From positions 1 to 7,175 of the forward strand of contig CALCIC010000097.1 of the NCBI GenBank assembly GCA_937907405.1: DNA of 7,175 bases, in the 5' to 3' direction. Position 1 is the first letter of the stretch; each line of letters begins with the position of its first letter. The notes under the pieces were generated by a model. That model was not told where the DNA came from and did not search any database. It was given only the letters and a program-made list of their open reading frames with translations. The DNA is from an uncultured Isosphaeraceae bacterium. Its GTDB lineage: Bacteria > Planctomycetota > Planctomycetia > Isosphaerales > Isosphaeraceae. Position numbers and translations under genes: made by a program. Positions 1 through 5,544 of this stretch are shown here, in pieces.

Positions 1-1
1 C

Positions 2-628
2 GGGACCACTCCGTTCATCAAATACTGGAACGCCGGCGGCGTCAAGGTATGCGACTGCGACGACGTCGCGTTCATCGCCCAGGTGCTCGACGACCTGGAA
101 TCGGTGGTCCACGTCGACCGTAAGCGGGTGTACGCGGCGGGGATGTCCAACGGCGGGATGATGTGCTACCGATTGGCCGCCGAGTTGTCCAACCGGATCG
201 CCGCGATCGCCTCGGTCGCCGGCTCCATGGCGATCGACGACTGCCATCCTCTGCGGCCCGTCCCCGTGCTCCACATCCACGGCACCAAGGACGGCCTGGT
301 CCTGTACAACGGCCCCGACGAACGCACGCCGTCGAATATCAAGTTCCACTCGGTCGAGGACACCATCCAGACCTGGGTCAAACTCAACGGCTGCCCCGAC
401 GCCCCGGCCGTCGACCTGCTGCCCGCCGTGAACGACCAGGTGCCGATCCGACGCACCGCCTACGGCCCCGGCAAGGACGGCGCCGAGGTCGTCCTTTACT
501 CCGTCGAAGGAGGCGGCCACACCTGGCCCGGTCGCGAACCGGAGTTCTTCTTCCTCGGCAAGTCCACCAAGAACGTCGCCGCCAACGACCTCATCTGGGA
601 GTTCTTCCAGAAGCACCCGATGAAGTGA
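2..628 (+). CDS. Esterase/PHB depolymerase-like alpha/beta hydrolase (LpqC family), 3' part
   Basis: The gene is open from the window edge, so its N-terminus (signal peptide, oxyanion region) is missing; 208 residues are visible. It shows the LpqC / poly(3-hydroxybutyrate) depolymerase-like fold in order: a YWNAGG stretch near fragment residue 8, the nucleophile elbow GMSNGG with Ser49, HIHGTKDGLV with the likely acid Asp97, and GGGHTWPG with the likely catalytic His173. All three catalytic-triad candidates are therefore present. Members are usually exported hydrolases acting on ester bonds of polyhydroxyalkanoates or of feruloyl/acetyl groups on plant polysaccharides; the substrate cannot be told from this fragment. 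The C-terminal IWEFFQKHP is a natural end for the family, so the gene looks intact at its 3' side although a transposase remnant begins right behind it. An internal GTG at 83 is not the real start because homologous sequence continues upstream of it. Confidence 0.88.
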   Translation, partial: GTTPFIKYWNAGGVKVCDCDDVAFIAQVLDDLESVVHVDRKRVYAAGMSNGGMMCYRLAAELSNRIAAIASVAGSMAIDDCHPLRPVPVLHIHGTKDGLVLYNGPDERTPSNIKFHSVEDTIQTWVKLNGCPDAPAVDLLPAVNDQVPIRRTAYGPGKDGAEVVLYSVEGGGHTWPGREPEFFFLGKSTKNVAANDLIWEFFQKHPMK

Positions 629-893
629 GCCGCGCCCGTCGAGGCCTAGATTCCCGCGTCATCGCTTGGGAGGATGCGAAGACAAAATCCGGGGAGGCGA
701 AGGTGCTCCTGGAGGATCACCGCCTGGACTACAACCACCGCCGCCCGCACAGCTCGCTGGGCTGCCAGACTCCGGCGGAGTATGCGGCGGCCTGGATCAA
801 GCCGGGGGTCGCTTCGCTCCCCCCGGCCGGCCCCGCAACACCACCGCAACCCATACTCTCATAACTCTTGGACCAAAATTCGGGGGCGTCTCA
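626..893 (+). mobile_element. Remnant of an IS3-family insertion sequence (3' end)
   Basis: The interval between the esterase and the next gene holds the end of a transposase reading frame followed by a terminal sequence, TCGGGGGCGTCTCA at 880-893, which ends in CA as IS3-type ends do. Its reverse complement, TGAGACGCCCCCGA, matches 11 of 14 bases with TGAGCCGCGCCCGT at 626-639, which overlaps the esterase stop codon. This could be the matching left end of an element reduced by internal deletion to about 270 bp, or it could be chance in GC-rich DNA. I see no target-site duplication flanking the two ends. The remnant itself is well supported by the transposase fragment; the left boundary is weak. 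Confidence 0.4.
661..864 (+). pseudogene. IS3-family transposase (integrase core), C-terminal fragment
   Basis: The plus frame ending at the TAA at 862-864 encodes EAKVLLEDHRLDYNHRRPHS followed by SLGCQTPAEYAAAW. This is the classic C-terminal end of the IS3/IS2-group DDE transposase (rve_3 region: 'YN.RRPHSSLG..TPAE'). Only about 55-65 residues of similarity remain. Helix-turn-helix, first Asp and second Asp of the DDE triad are absent, because the frame runs straight back into the esterase gene (read out of frame there). No start codon or upstream orfA is present. The fragment is inactive and marks an old insertion followed by deletion. Confidence 0.75.
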
Positions 894-897
894 GGCT

Positions 898-1314
898 ATG
901 GACGAGGCCAAGCCGCATCCCTCAAACATTCCGGGGGACTACTTCGTCGAGGATGGCTGCTGCATGATGTGCGAGGTGCCGTTGACAGCGGCGCCCGGCC
1001 TGTTCGGGGTCGTCCGTGATCCGCCGGGCTATCTCCATTGCTTCGTCAAGAAGCAGCCGGAGACGGCCGACGAGCACGAACGGATGTTCCTCGCGATTCG
1101 ACGCGCCGAGGCGGGGTGCATCCGATACCGCGGCCGGGAACGTGCGACCCAGCTACGCCTGGTCGAGGCGGGCGAGGGCCCGGCCTGTGTCGACTTGCCC
1201 GCCGAGTTGCAGCGGAGGTCCGACGAGGTAATCGCTTCTCTGGAGCAGCAGAGCCGCCGGCCCCAGGCGCTTTGGGAACGACTCATGCGGCTGTGGCGAT
1301 CGGAGCCTGGTTAG
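898..1314 (+). CDS. Small cysteine-containing protein, degenerate ferredoxin-like
   Basis: A 138-residue protein. I chose the ATG at 898 because the in-frame TTG at 868 lies within the insertion-sequence end. The first half carries DYFVEDGCCMMCEVP (Cys21, Cys22, Cys25), then HCFVKKQPET (Cys48) and later AEAGCIRYRG (Cys74). The order and spacing resemble a single-cluster 4Fe-4S ferredoxin of the type 'DxCIxCGxCxxxAPxxF ... ACPxxAIxY', but the usual CxxCxxC set is incomplete, so iron-sulfur binding is uncertain; these residues might bind a metal instead. The C-terminal third (roughly residues 100-138) is a charged, probably helical extension. The start lies 4 bp after the insertion-sequence end and has only a weak G-rich sequence as ribosome binding site, so its expression may depend on sequence inside the remnant. 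Function unknown; the ferredoxin likeness is inference. Confidence 0.6.
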   Translation: MDEAKPHPSNIPGDYFVEDGCCMMCEVPLTAAPGLFGVVRDPPGYLHCFVKKQPETADEHERMFLAIRRAEAGCIRYRGRERATQLRLVEAGEGPACVDLPAELQRRSDEVIASLEQQSRRPQALWERLMRLWRSEPG

Positions 1315-1455
1315 CCTCGGGCAAGAGTAGCCTGGCCTGCGGGCGTGCTCCGCTGCCTCTGGTCGTTGCCTGGTGCTCAAGCGGGGCGCGGGGTGGAGCC
1401 CTAATGTCCCAGAAAGTTCAGTATTGATCACCAAAAGGTCGCCTCGCCCCGGGCA

Positions 1456-1746
1456 TTACTCGAAGAAGTTCGGGATGTCTCGGGCGCCGTGAATAATGCG
1501 GACGATTTCGACGCCATCGACGATGGGCCGATAGAAAATCGCATAGTTCCACACGGTGAAGCGGCGGAGGTTCGCGGCGTACTCGGTCGCGCTCGTTCCG
1601 AGTTGCGGATGCTTCGCGTGGAGTTCGCACGACTCGTCGAGCTTGATGGCGAAGCGCTCCGCGTCGTCGCCGCCTTGTGCGTCGAGGTAATCGAGGATTC
1701 CCTCCAGGTCGTGTTGAGCCTGCCTGGAACGTAAGACTCGATACAT
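1456..1746 (-). CDS. parE: ParE-type toxin of a type II toxin-antitoxin system (RelE/ParE superfamily)
   Basis: A 96-residue protein starting at ATG 1746 (a GTG one codon earlier at 1749 is an alternative). It opens with YRVLRSRQAQHDLEGILDYL, the typical beta strand plus helix of ParE/RelE toxins, and ends with RRFTVWNYAIFYRP, then VEIVRIIHGARDIPNFF, the conserved C-terminal beta sheet that carries the toxin signature 'IFYR...VEIVRVLHGARD'. Length fits the family (about 95-100). ParE members usually inhibit DNA gyrase; some relatives cut mRNA instead, and the sequence alone does not decide this. The start overlaps the stop of the antitoxin gene upstream (TGATG, one shared base), indicating translational coupling in one operon. 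No frameshift or missing region is visible, so the toxin is probably functional. Confidence 0.9.
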   Translation of the reverse strand: MYRVLRSRQAQHDLEGILDYLDAQGGDDAERFAIKLDESCELHAKHPQLGTSATEYAANLRRFTVWNYAIFYRPIVDGVEIVRIIHGARDIPNFFE

Positions 1747-2015
1747 CACGCCCCCCCGGCGCCGTTCTTTCGGCGGGTGCGGACCTTCGCGAGCGTCCCC
1801 TGGACGTCGAGCGGCGCGACGTCGCCCCGGTCGGCCTGGTCGACGCCGATCTGGATTTCCTTGCGGAGCTCCTCGAACTTCATCGCCTGAAGTTTGTCTC
1901 GCTCGTCGAGCAGTCGAAGCGCCTCGCGCACGACCTCGCTCGCGGAGAGATAGAGCCCCGTATCGACTTTTTTATGGATGAGCTGCTCCAACTCGGGGGT
2001 CAGCGAAACGTTCAT
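1746..2015 (-). CDS. parD: ParD-type antitoxin (ribbon-helix-helix)
   Basis: An 89-residue protein. The N-terminal part, MNVSLTPELEQLIHKKVDTG followed by LYLSASEVVREALRLL, is the RHH/CopG-like DNA-binding and dimerisation domain of ParD antitoxins (beta strand MNVSL, helix, then 'G.Y.SASEVVREALRLL'). The rest is a charged tail (residues 40-89, rich in K, E, D, R) that in this family wraps around and neutralises the toxin. The start ATG at 2015 is preceded by GGGGTGATT as a possible ribosome binding site. It is first in a two-gene operon with the ParE toxin, the usual order. ParD-ParE complexes normally repress their own promoter; a matching inverted repeat and promoter lie just upstream. Confidence 0.9.
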   Translation of the reverse strand: MNVSLTPELEQLIHKKVDTGLYLSASEVVREALRLLDERDKLQAMKFEELRKEIQIGVDQADRGDVAPLDVQGTLAKVRTRRKNGAGGA

Positions 2016-2060
2016 GGAATCACCCCGTCTGATCTGGTCCTAACATCTCCACCGGATATC

Positions 2061-2089
2061 ATCCCATTCAGTTTAGCGAACTTTGTCAA
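2061..2089 (-). promoter_or_regulatory. Candidate sigma70-like promoter of the parD-parE operon
   Basis: Read on the minus strand, a perfect -35 hexamer TTGACA (2089-2084) is followed after 17 bp by TGGGAT (2066-2061), a weak -10 match sharing T1, A5 and T6 with TATAAT. Transcription would start near 2054, about 40 nt upstream of the antitoxin ATG at 2015. The -35 box sits inside an inverted repeat. The -10 is poor, so promoter identity is an inference. Confidence 0.5.
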
Positions 2090-2098
2090 AGCTTGCTA
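2074..2098. promoter_or_regulatory. 25-bp inverted repeat, candidate ParD operator
   Basis: The arms TAGCGAACTTTG (2074-2085) and CAAAGCTTGCTA (2087-2098) are inverted with 10 of 12 positions matching around one central T. The repeat covers the -35 box of the candidate parD promoter. RHH antitoxins bind such palindromes for autorepression, so this is the best operator candidate in the window. It might also influence the divergent aminopeptidase gene, whose start lies 140 bp further on. Confidence 0.5.
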
Positions 2099-2238
2099 CA
2101 TGCCTGTCCCACTTCCGGCTTCCATTCGGGAGGCTCGCGTCTTGGCGCGGTTCGAGGCGGTTGCGATCATCGGTTTTCGAGATCGGGGCCGTTCGCCGAG
2201 AACCCGCGCCTTCTTCGAGTAAGAGAGCTTCCGCCATC

Positions 2239-3747
2239 ATGACTATCAGGATCGTTCGCCAGGCGTCGACTTCGGTGGCTTCGCAGTGGCTGGTCGTCGG
2301 GTGTTTCGAGAAGGACGGCGCGGCGGCGGCGGAGCTTCGGGGGACGACCGCCGAGGCGGTCTGCCAGCGGCTGACCGAGCGGAAAGACCTGAGCGGGTCG
2401 TTGGGCGAGCTGACCACGCTCCACGGGCTGGGAGGCTTCGAGGCAGGCTCGATCTTAATCGTCGGGCTCGGGTCGCGCGACAAGTTCGACCCGCGGGGAG
2501 CGTACACGGCGGGGCTCGCGCTGGCCAAGCGGTTGGCGGGAAAGGCCCGGGAATCGGTCGCGGTCGGCGTGGCGAGCCTGCTGGAGATCGACGGCGAATC
2601 GTCCGGCCTGGTCTCGGCCCTGCTCGAAGGGGTGATCGTGGGTACGCGAAGCTCGGCCCTGCGCAAGAGCGAGCCGAATCGGCACGCGTTTGGAAAGCTC
2701 GACGTCGTCGTCCCGGCGGAGACGACCGACGAGGCCGCGGCGCGTCTTGAAAAGCTGGTCAAGCGGGCCGAGATCGTCGGTCAGGCGGTCAACCTGGCGC
2801 GCGACCTGGTCAACACGCCGCCTTCGGAGAAGCCGCCGGGGGTGTTCGCCGCCTGGGTCGGGAGGATCGCGGAGGACGCCGGGATCGAAGTCCAGGTCTG
2901 GGACGAGGCCAAGATCCGCGACGAGCGGTTCGGCGGCCTGCTGGGGGTCGCGGCGGGCTCGGACGAGCCCCCCGCGTTCGTGGTCCTCGAATACCGGAAG
3001 GGAGGGGACGCGCCGACGTTGGCCCTGGTCGGCAAGGGGGTGACGTTCGACTCGGGCGGCCTCAGCCTCAAGCCGAGCGCCTCGATGGAGGACATGAAAA
3101 GCGACATGACCGGCGCGGCGGTGGTCGTCGCGACCATGCAGGCCGCGGCCCGGCTCGGGCTGGCGGTCAACGTCGTCGGCTATCTCGCGATGACGGAGAA
3201 CATGACCGGCGGCCGGGCGTTGAAGCTGGGCGACGTGCTGACGATGCGCAACGGCAAGACCGTCGAGGTGCTCAACACCGACGCCGAGGGGCGGTTGATC
3301 CTCGCCGACGCCCTGAGCTACGCTTCGGAAAGCCGACCGGCGCGGATGCTCGACCTCGCCACGCTGACCGGCGCCTGCATCGTCGGGTTGGGGACCAGGA
3401 TCGCCGGCCTGTTCAGCACCGACGAGTCGTTCACCCGAGAAGTGCTCGAAGCCTGCGGACGCACCGGCGAGCGGGCCTGGGCGATGCCCCTCGACGACGA
3501 CTTCAAAGACCTCCTGAAAAGCAACGTCGCCGACCTGAAGAACGTGGGGGGGAAGTGGGGAGGGGCGGTCACCGCGGCGAAGTTCCTTGAGGAGTTCACC
3601 GCCTCGATCCCCTGGGTCCACCTCGATATCGCCGGCCCGAGCTGGAACGACGGCGACAGCGCCACGCGCGATGTGGGAGGTACCGGCTGCTTCGTCCGGA
3701 CCCTGACTTCCTACCTTGAATCGACGGCCTCGGCTCGCCCGTCGTGA
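2239..3747 (+). CDS. pepA: Leucyl aminopeptidase, M17 family
   Basis: A complete 502-residue cytosolic aminopeptidase, matching the roughly 500-residue length of bacterial PepA. It removes N-terminal residues, preferring leucine, from peptides using two divalent metal ions, normally as a hexamer, and takes part in peptide turnover. The variable N-terminal domain spans about residues 1-165. The catalytic C-terminal domain contains VGKGVTFDSGGLSLKPS (Lys266, Asp271, Lys278), then Asp289 in SDMTGAA and the M17 signature NTDAEGRL (Asp348, Glu350, Arg352). These correspond to all metal ligands and both catalytic residues of E. coli PepA. I prefer ATG 2239 (MTIRIVRQAS) because the in-frame extension back to 2083 is arginine/serine-rich and unlike the family; AAGAGAG at 2221-2227 may act as a distant ribosome binding site. 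It is transcribed alone, divergent from parDE and convergent with the next gene. PepA of enterobacteria also binds DNA in Xer recombination; nothing here speaks for or against that. Confidence 0.96.
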   Translation: MTIRIVRQASTSVASQWLVVGCFEKDGAAAAELRGTTAEAVCQRLTERKDLSGSLGELTTLHGLGGFEAGSILIVGLGSRDKFDPRGAYTAGLALAKRLAGKARESVAVGVASLLEIDGESSGLVSALLEGVIVGTRSSALRKSEPNRHAFGKLDVVVPAETTDEAAARLEKLVKRAEIVGQAVNLARDLVNTPPSEKPPGVFAAWVGRIAEDAGIEVQVWDEAKIRDERFGGLLGVAAGSDEPPAFVVLEYRKGGDAPTLALVGKGVTFDSGGLSLKPSASMEDMKSDMTGAAVVVATMQAAARLGLAVNVVGYLAMTENMTGGRALKLGDVLTMRNGKTVEVLNTDAEGRLILADALSYASESRPARMLDLATLTGACIVGLGTRIAGLFSTDESFTREVLEACGRTGERAWAMPLDDDFKDLLKSNVADLKNVGGKWGGAVTAAKFLEEFTASIPWVHLDIAGPSWNDGDSATRDVGGTGCFVRTLTSYLESTASARPS

Positions 3748-3765
3748 GCCCTACCGCCGCGTCGC

Positions 3766-3787
3766 CGCGGCCGATCAGCCGGCCGCG
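3766..3787. terminator. GC-rich hairpin between convergent genes
   Basis: CGCGGCCG (3766-3773) and CGGCCGCG (3780-3787) form a perfect 8-bp stem with the loop ATCAGC. It lies 18 bp after the aminopeptidase stop and overlaps the last codons of the opposing gene. Its position suggests a shared transcription barrier for the two convergent genes. There is no T-tract on either strand, so it is not a canonical intrinsic terminator. Confidence 0.4.
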
Positions 3788-4317
3788 TTCCGGCATTGAG
3801 GTTGCGAGGGGTCGAACTGGCACTGAAGCCGAACGCTGTTGACGTCGAGCGTGGTCAGGATCTCGCGGACTTCCTCCATCGGAAGCCGCTCGCGCATGGC
3901 CCAGAGCAGGATGTCGAGGTTCTCGCGCCCCATCTTGAAATGCTCGATGATCGGGCCGAGCAGGCTGGAACCGGCGAAACCGGTGCTGAGCACCCCGAAG
4001 TCGCGATGATCGAGCTCGACCCAGTAGGTCTTGCCCTGAAGATGCTCAAGCCATCGCTGCCGCAGGAAGCTGTTCCAGTGCCGACCGATCCACAGGCGAA
4101 TCGCCGTCTCCCCTAGGTCGCGCCCCGCCTTCTCGCTCTCAATCCACTTGAATCGCTGCGCCTCTTCCTCCCCACACCGATGCAGACTCAACCGGGCGTC
4201 GGGCTCTCCCCCGACAACCGCCGTTGCACACACAGGCAGCATCGACGCCTCCATCATACAGGATGCAATTCGATCCCATGGCAAGATCGGGATCGCGACG
4301 TCCCCCCGAACGATCAC
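3775..4317 (-). CDS. Hypothetical protein, conserved-looking, function unknown
   Basis: A 180-residue soluble protein if started at GTG 4317; ATG codons for residues 21 and 22 are alternatives, and the start is uncertain because no clear ribosome binding site precedes either. The central part has a strongly protein-like character: EAQRFKWIESEKAGRDLGET, then IRLWIGRHWNSFLRQRWLEH and TYWVELDHRDFGVL. It is rich in W, R and E and probably helical, followed by a strand segment. The C-terminal third (about residues 120-165) looks helical too, and the end carries two cysteines (LQCQFDPSQPQCRN). There is no signal peptide, membrane segment or recognisable catalytic motif. I cannot assign a family; the 'WIESEKAGRDLGE' style suggests a lineage-specific planctomycete protein, which is inference. 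It converges on the aminopeptidase and has its own candidate promoter at 4443-4470. Confidence 0.65.
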   Translation of the reverse strand: MIVRGDVAIPILPWDRIASCMMEASMLPVCATAVVGGEPDARLSLHRCGEEEAQRFKWIESEKAGRDLGETAIRLWIGRHWNSFLRQRWLEHLQGKTYWVELDHRDFGVLSTGFAGSSLLGPIIEHFKMGRENLDILLWAMRERLPMEEVREILTTLDVNSVRLQCQFDPSQPQCRNAAG

Positions 4318-4853
4318 GATCGGGACGCGCGCGAGCCTTCATCTAGTGTTACTCAAAAACCCCCGCTCGCGTGGGATCGCCTTCGTTTTTTATTTCAGGC
4401 CCCACTCTTCCCCAGTCAAAAAACCGCGATCCCGCTGAACTCATTATACGACGCGATTTCATGCACTCAAGACTCCATCTATTCGATTTTGGATATTCTC
4501 TCGCTCGTGCCGAGCGGCTGGCGCGAAACGACTCGTATCCCCGCATTGAGGAAGGTCCAGCCCGACCGGTGGAACTGCTTGCTCAACATCGGTCGAGGGA
4601 TTTTTTCGATTTTCTTGTGGCGGAGGGGTGGGGTAACGGCTATGAAAGGAACATGCAGATCCGTATGATGTGGCCGTCTGAAGTTTGTACCCGGGAAACC
4701 GGAGATTCCTGGATGGCTGCGGACGTCATGCGCCAGGCAGTCCAGGTCAGTCCCGAGGCTCGACGCAAAGAGTTGAACGCGCCAGGCGCGCCGCCGTCGG
4801 ACAGTCAGTTCTCTCACGGCGAATCGCGAGTGCGTTGAAACGGGTTAGCCGTT
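4318..4853. other. Gene-poor stretch upstream of the cassette leader
   Basis: About 535 bp in which I see no convincing gene. The region is richer in A/T than its surroundings (runs such as GTTTTTTATTT near 4385 and GGGATTTTTTCG near 4600). A plus-strand open frame at 4371-4838 exists, but its third codon positions lack the G/C preference of all real genes here and it has no recognisable motif. The left part contains a minus-strand promoter candidate, and the right edge contains the promoter candidate of the leader at 4835-4862. It may be decayed coding or mobile DNA. Confidence 0.5.
4443..4470 (-). promoter_or_regulatory. Candidate promoter for the minus-strand hypothetical gene
   Basis: On the minus strand TTGAGT (4470-4465) and a perfect TATAAT (4448-4443) are separated by 16 bp. 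Transcription would begin near 4436, leaving an untranslated leader of about 120 nt before the GTG at 4317. Exact TATAAT is rare in such GC-rich DNA, and the position suits the gene downstream. Confidence 0.5.
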
Positions 4854-4862
4854 GCACATAAG
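4835..4862 (+). promoter_or_regulatory. Candidate promoter of the leader/lipoprotein/pseudopilin cassette
   Basis: TTGAAA (4835-4840) and CATAAG (4857-4862) are 16 bp apart, with four -10 positions matching TATAAT. A start near 4869 would coincide with the beginning of the well-conserved part of the repeated leader (TAACGTGTGTTCG). The -35 region is not shared with the second leader copy, where a terminator precedes instead, so this assignment is tentative. Confidence 0.4.
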
Positions 4863-5206
4863 TCTTAACGTGTGTTCGTCCAGGCGCCGACAGGCGTCGT
4901 TCAGGGAGACTTGCGTTCCGAGGAACGCTCCGGGAAAGCTGGGCTGACAAGTGTAGGGTTGAGACCGCCCGCCCCGCGAAGACCTGAACAGCCTTCGACC
5001 GACACCGTAAACCAGATCGCTCGAATAGAAGAGAAGATCCGCGGCGAGTTTCGGTTGCGAGCCGCGCGTTGCATTTTGCGTAGGTCGGTCTCGCCGGATC
5101 CGTACGTCGCGGGCTTTCCGACGACCTCGGGGCGAGCCAGGGGCCGACAGGACGCGGATTTCGAGTACGTCGGGGCGCCGTGCCTCGACAGCCTTGTGGT
5201 TGACCG
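4854..5206 (+). repeat. Long repeated leader, copy A; candidate structured 5' untranslated RNA
   Basis: This 353-nt stretch recurs at 6806-7175 in the same orientation. By hand alignment there are about 28 substitutions plus indels of 1, 16, 1 and 1 nt (roughly 92% identity outside gaps). The indels break every reading frame, so overlapping open frames on both strands are not conserved and the sequence is best read as non-coding. The blocks 5106-5136 and 5152-5206 are identical in both copies. Visible stems include GCGTTC/GAACGC (4913-4928, CGAG loop), a composite stem GTCGG-CTCGCC (5084-5095) with GGCGAG (5131-5136) and CCGAC (5144-5148), an inner stem CGTCG/CGACG (5105-5123), and an 8-bp hairpin at 5169-5189. 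It ends at the ribosome binding site of the lipoprotein gene. A role as cis-regulatory RNA is inference; no known riboswitch or RNA family is recognised. Confidence 0.85.
5169..5189 (+). promoter_or_regulatory. Hairpin next to the lipoprotein ribosome binding site
   Basis: GTCGGGGC (5169-5176) and GCCTCGAC (5182-5189) give an 8-bp stem with one G-U pair and the loop GCCGT. It is unchanged in the second leader copy (7138-7158). It stands 16 nt upstream of the GGAGG ribosome binding site, a position suited to controlling translation or protecting the mRNA 5' side. The G-U pair exists only in a plus-strand transcript. Confidence 0.5.
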
Positions 5207-5218
5207 GAGGAAGTTTTC

Positions 5219-5437
5219 ATGTCTTCATTGCGCTTGTCGCTGATGAGCGGCGTCGTGACGCTGGGCCTGGTTTCGCTGACGGGTTGCGATCAGGAGGAGG
5301 CCACGGCCCCGCCGCCGCCCCCCCCGGCCACCGATTTCCAGCCCAAGGCGGGCGACATCGGCAAGCCGGTCGCGGGCTCCTCATCCACCAAGGGAGGGTC
5401 CGACTCGGGTCACGACAGCACCCTGCCCCAGAAGTGA
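5219..5437 (+). CDS. Small secreted lipoprotein, cassette partner of the DUF1559 protein
   Basis: A 72-residue protein with a typical lipoprotein signal peptide: MSSLRLSL, a hydrophobic core (residues 11-20), and the lipobox LTGC with the lipidated cysteine at residue 23, so signal peptidase II should cut before Cys23. The mature part is only 50 residues. It begins with acidic residues (CDQEE), continues with a run of six prolines, and is otherwise low-complexity and rich in G, S and K. No enzymatic domain is possible at this size; a small envelope-anchored accessory or linker protein is likely. The start is clear: GGAGG at 5206-5210 lies 8 nt before the ATG. It sits between the long leader and the pseudopilin-like gene, 107 bp before the latter. 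Function unknown; its pairing with DUF1559 is seen here, and a functional link is inferred. Confidence 0.85.
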   Translation: MSSLRLSLMSGVVTLGLVSLTGCDQEEATAPPPPPPATDFQPKAGDIGKPVAGSSSTKGGSDSGHDSTLPQK

Positions 5438-5470
5438 TCGTCGATGCTTGAGCGTCAGGGCTTCTACGTT

Positions 5471-5516
5471 GCTCCCCCCCGACTGGTTCGGGGCGGAGCA
5501 CTTGTCCGTGTTTTTT
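5471..5516 (+). terminator. Hairpin plus T-tract between lipoprotein and DUF1559 genes (attenuator candidate)
   Basis: GCTCC (5471-5475) pairs with GGAGC (5495-5499) and, after one mismatch, CCCCGA (5477-5482) pairs with TCGGGG (5488-5493) around a CTGGT loop, giving 11 pairs. Six T residues follow at 5511-5516, but 11 nt downstream of the stem. This separation makes it a weak or partial terminator, or an RNA-stabilising and processing hairpin that gives the two genes different expression levels. Confidence 0.45.
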
Positions 5517-5544
5517 AATAATCGTTCTACCGAAGAGGACACTG

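Noticed and set aside
1315..1455. Possible small gene or terminator between the ferredoxin-like gene and parE
   Set aside because: No start with ribosome binding site and no stable hairpin with T-tract found; simply a short spacer between convergent genes.
2083..2238. N-terminal extension of the aminopeptidase to an upstream start
   Set aside because: The added residues are arginine/serine-rich, unlike M17 N-termini, and the start at 2239 gives the usual family length.
2455..3621. 388-residue minus-strand open frame opposite pepA
   Set aside because: Shadow of the aminopeptidase frame; low-complexity R/G/D/H-rich composition and no motif.
4371..4838. Plus-strand 155-residue open frame in the gap before the leader
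   Set aside because: Third codon positions are not G/C-biased as in the true genes, there is no clear ribosome binding site and no recognisable motif. It is more likely chance or decayed DNA.
4747..5220. Minus-strand open frame across leader copy A, with peptide stretches shared with copy B (e.g. SVPRNASLPE)
   Set aside because: Similarity to copy B follows the nucleotide repeat. Indels of 1 and 16 nt shift the frame in the middle, and the copy B frame stops early, so protein conservation is not supported.
4872..5243. Plus-strand open frame across leader copy A into the lipoprotein gene
   Set aside because: It is disrupted in copy B by frame-shifting indels and overlaps a lipoprotein start that has a good ribosome binding site.
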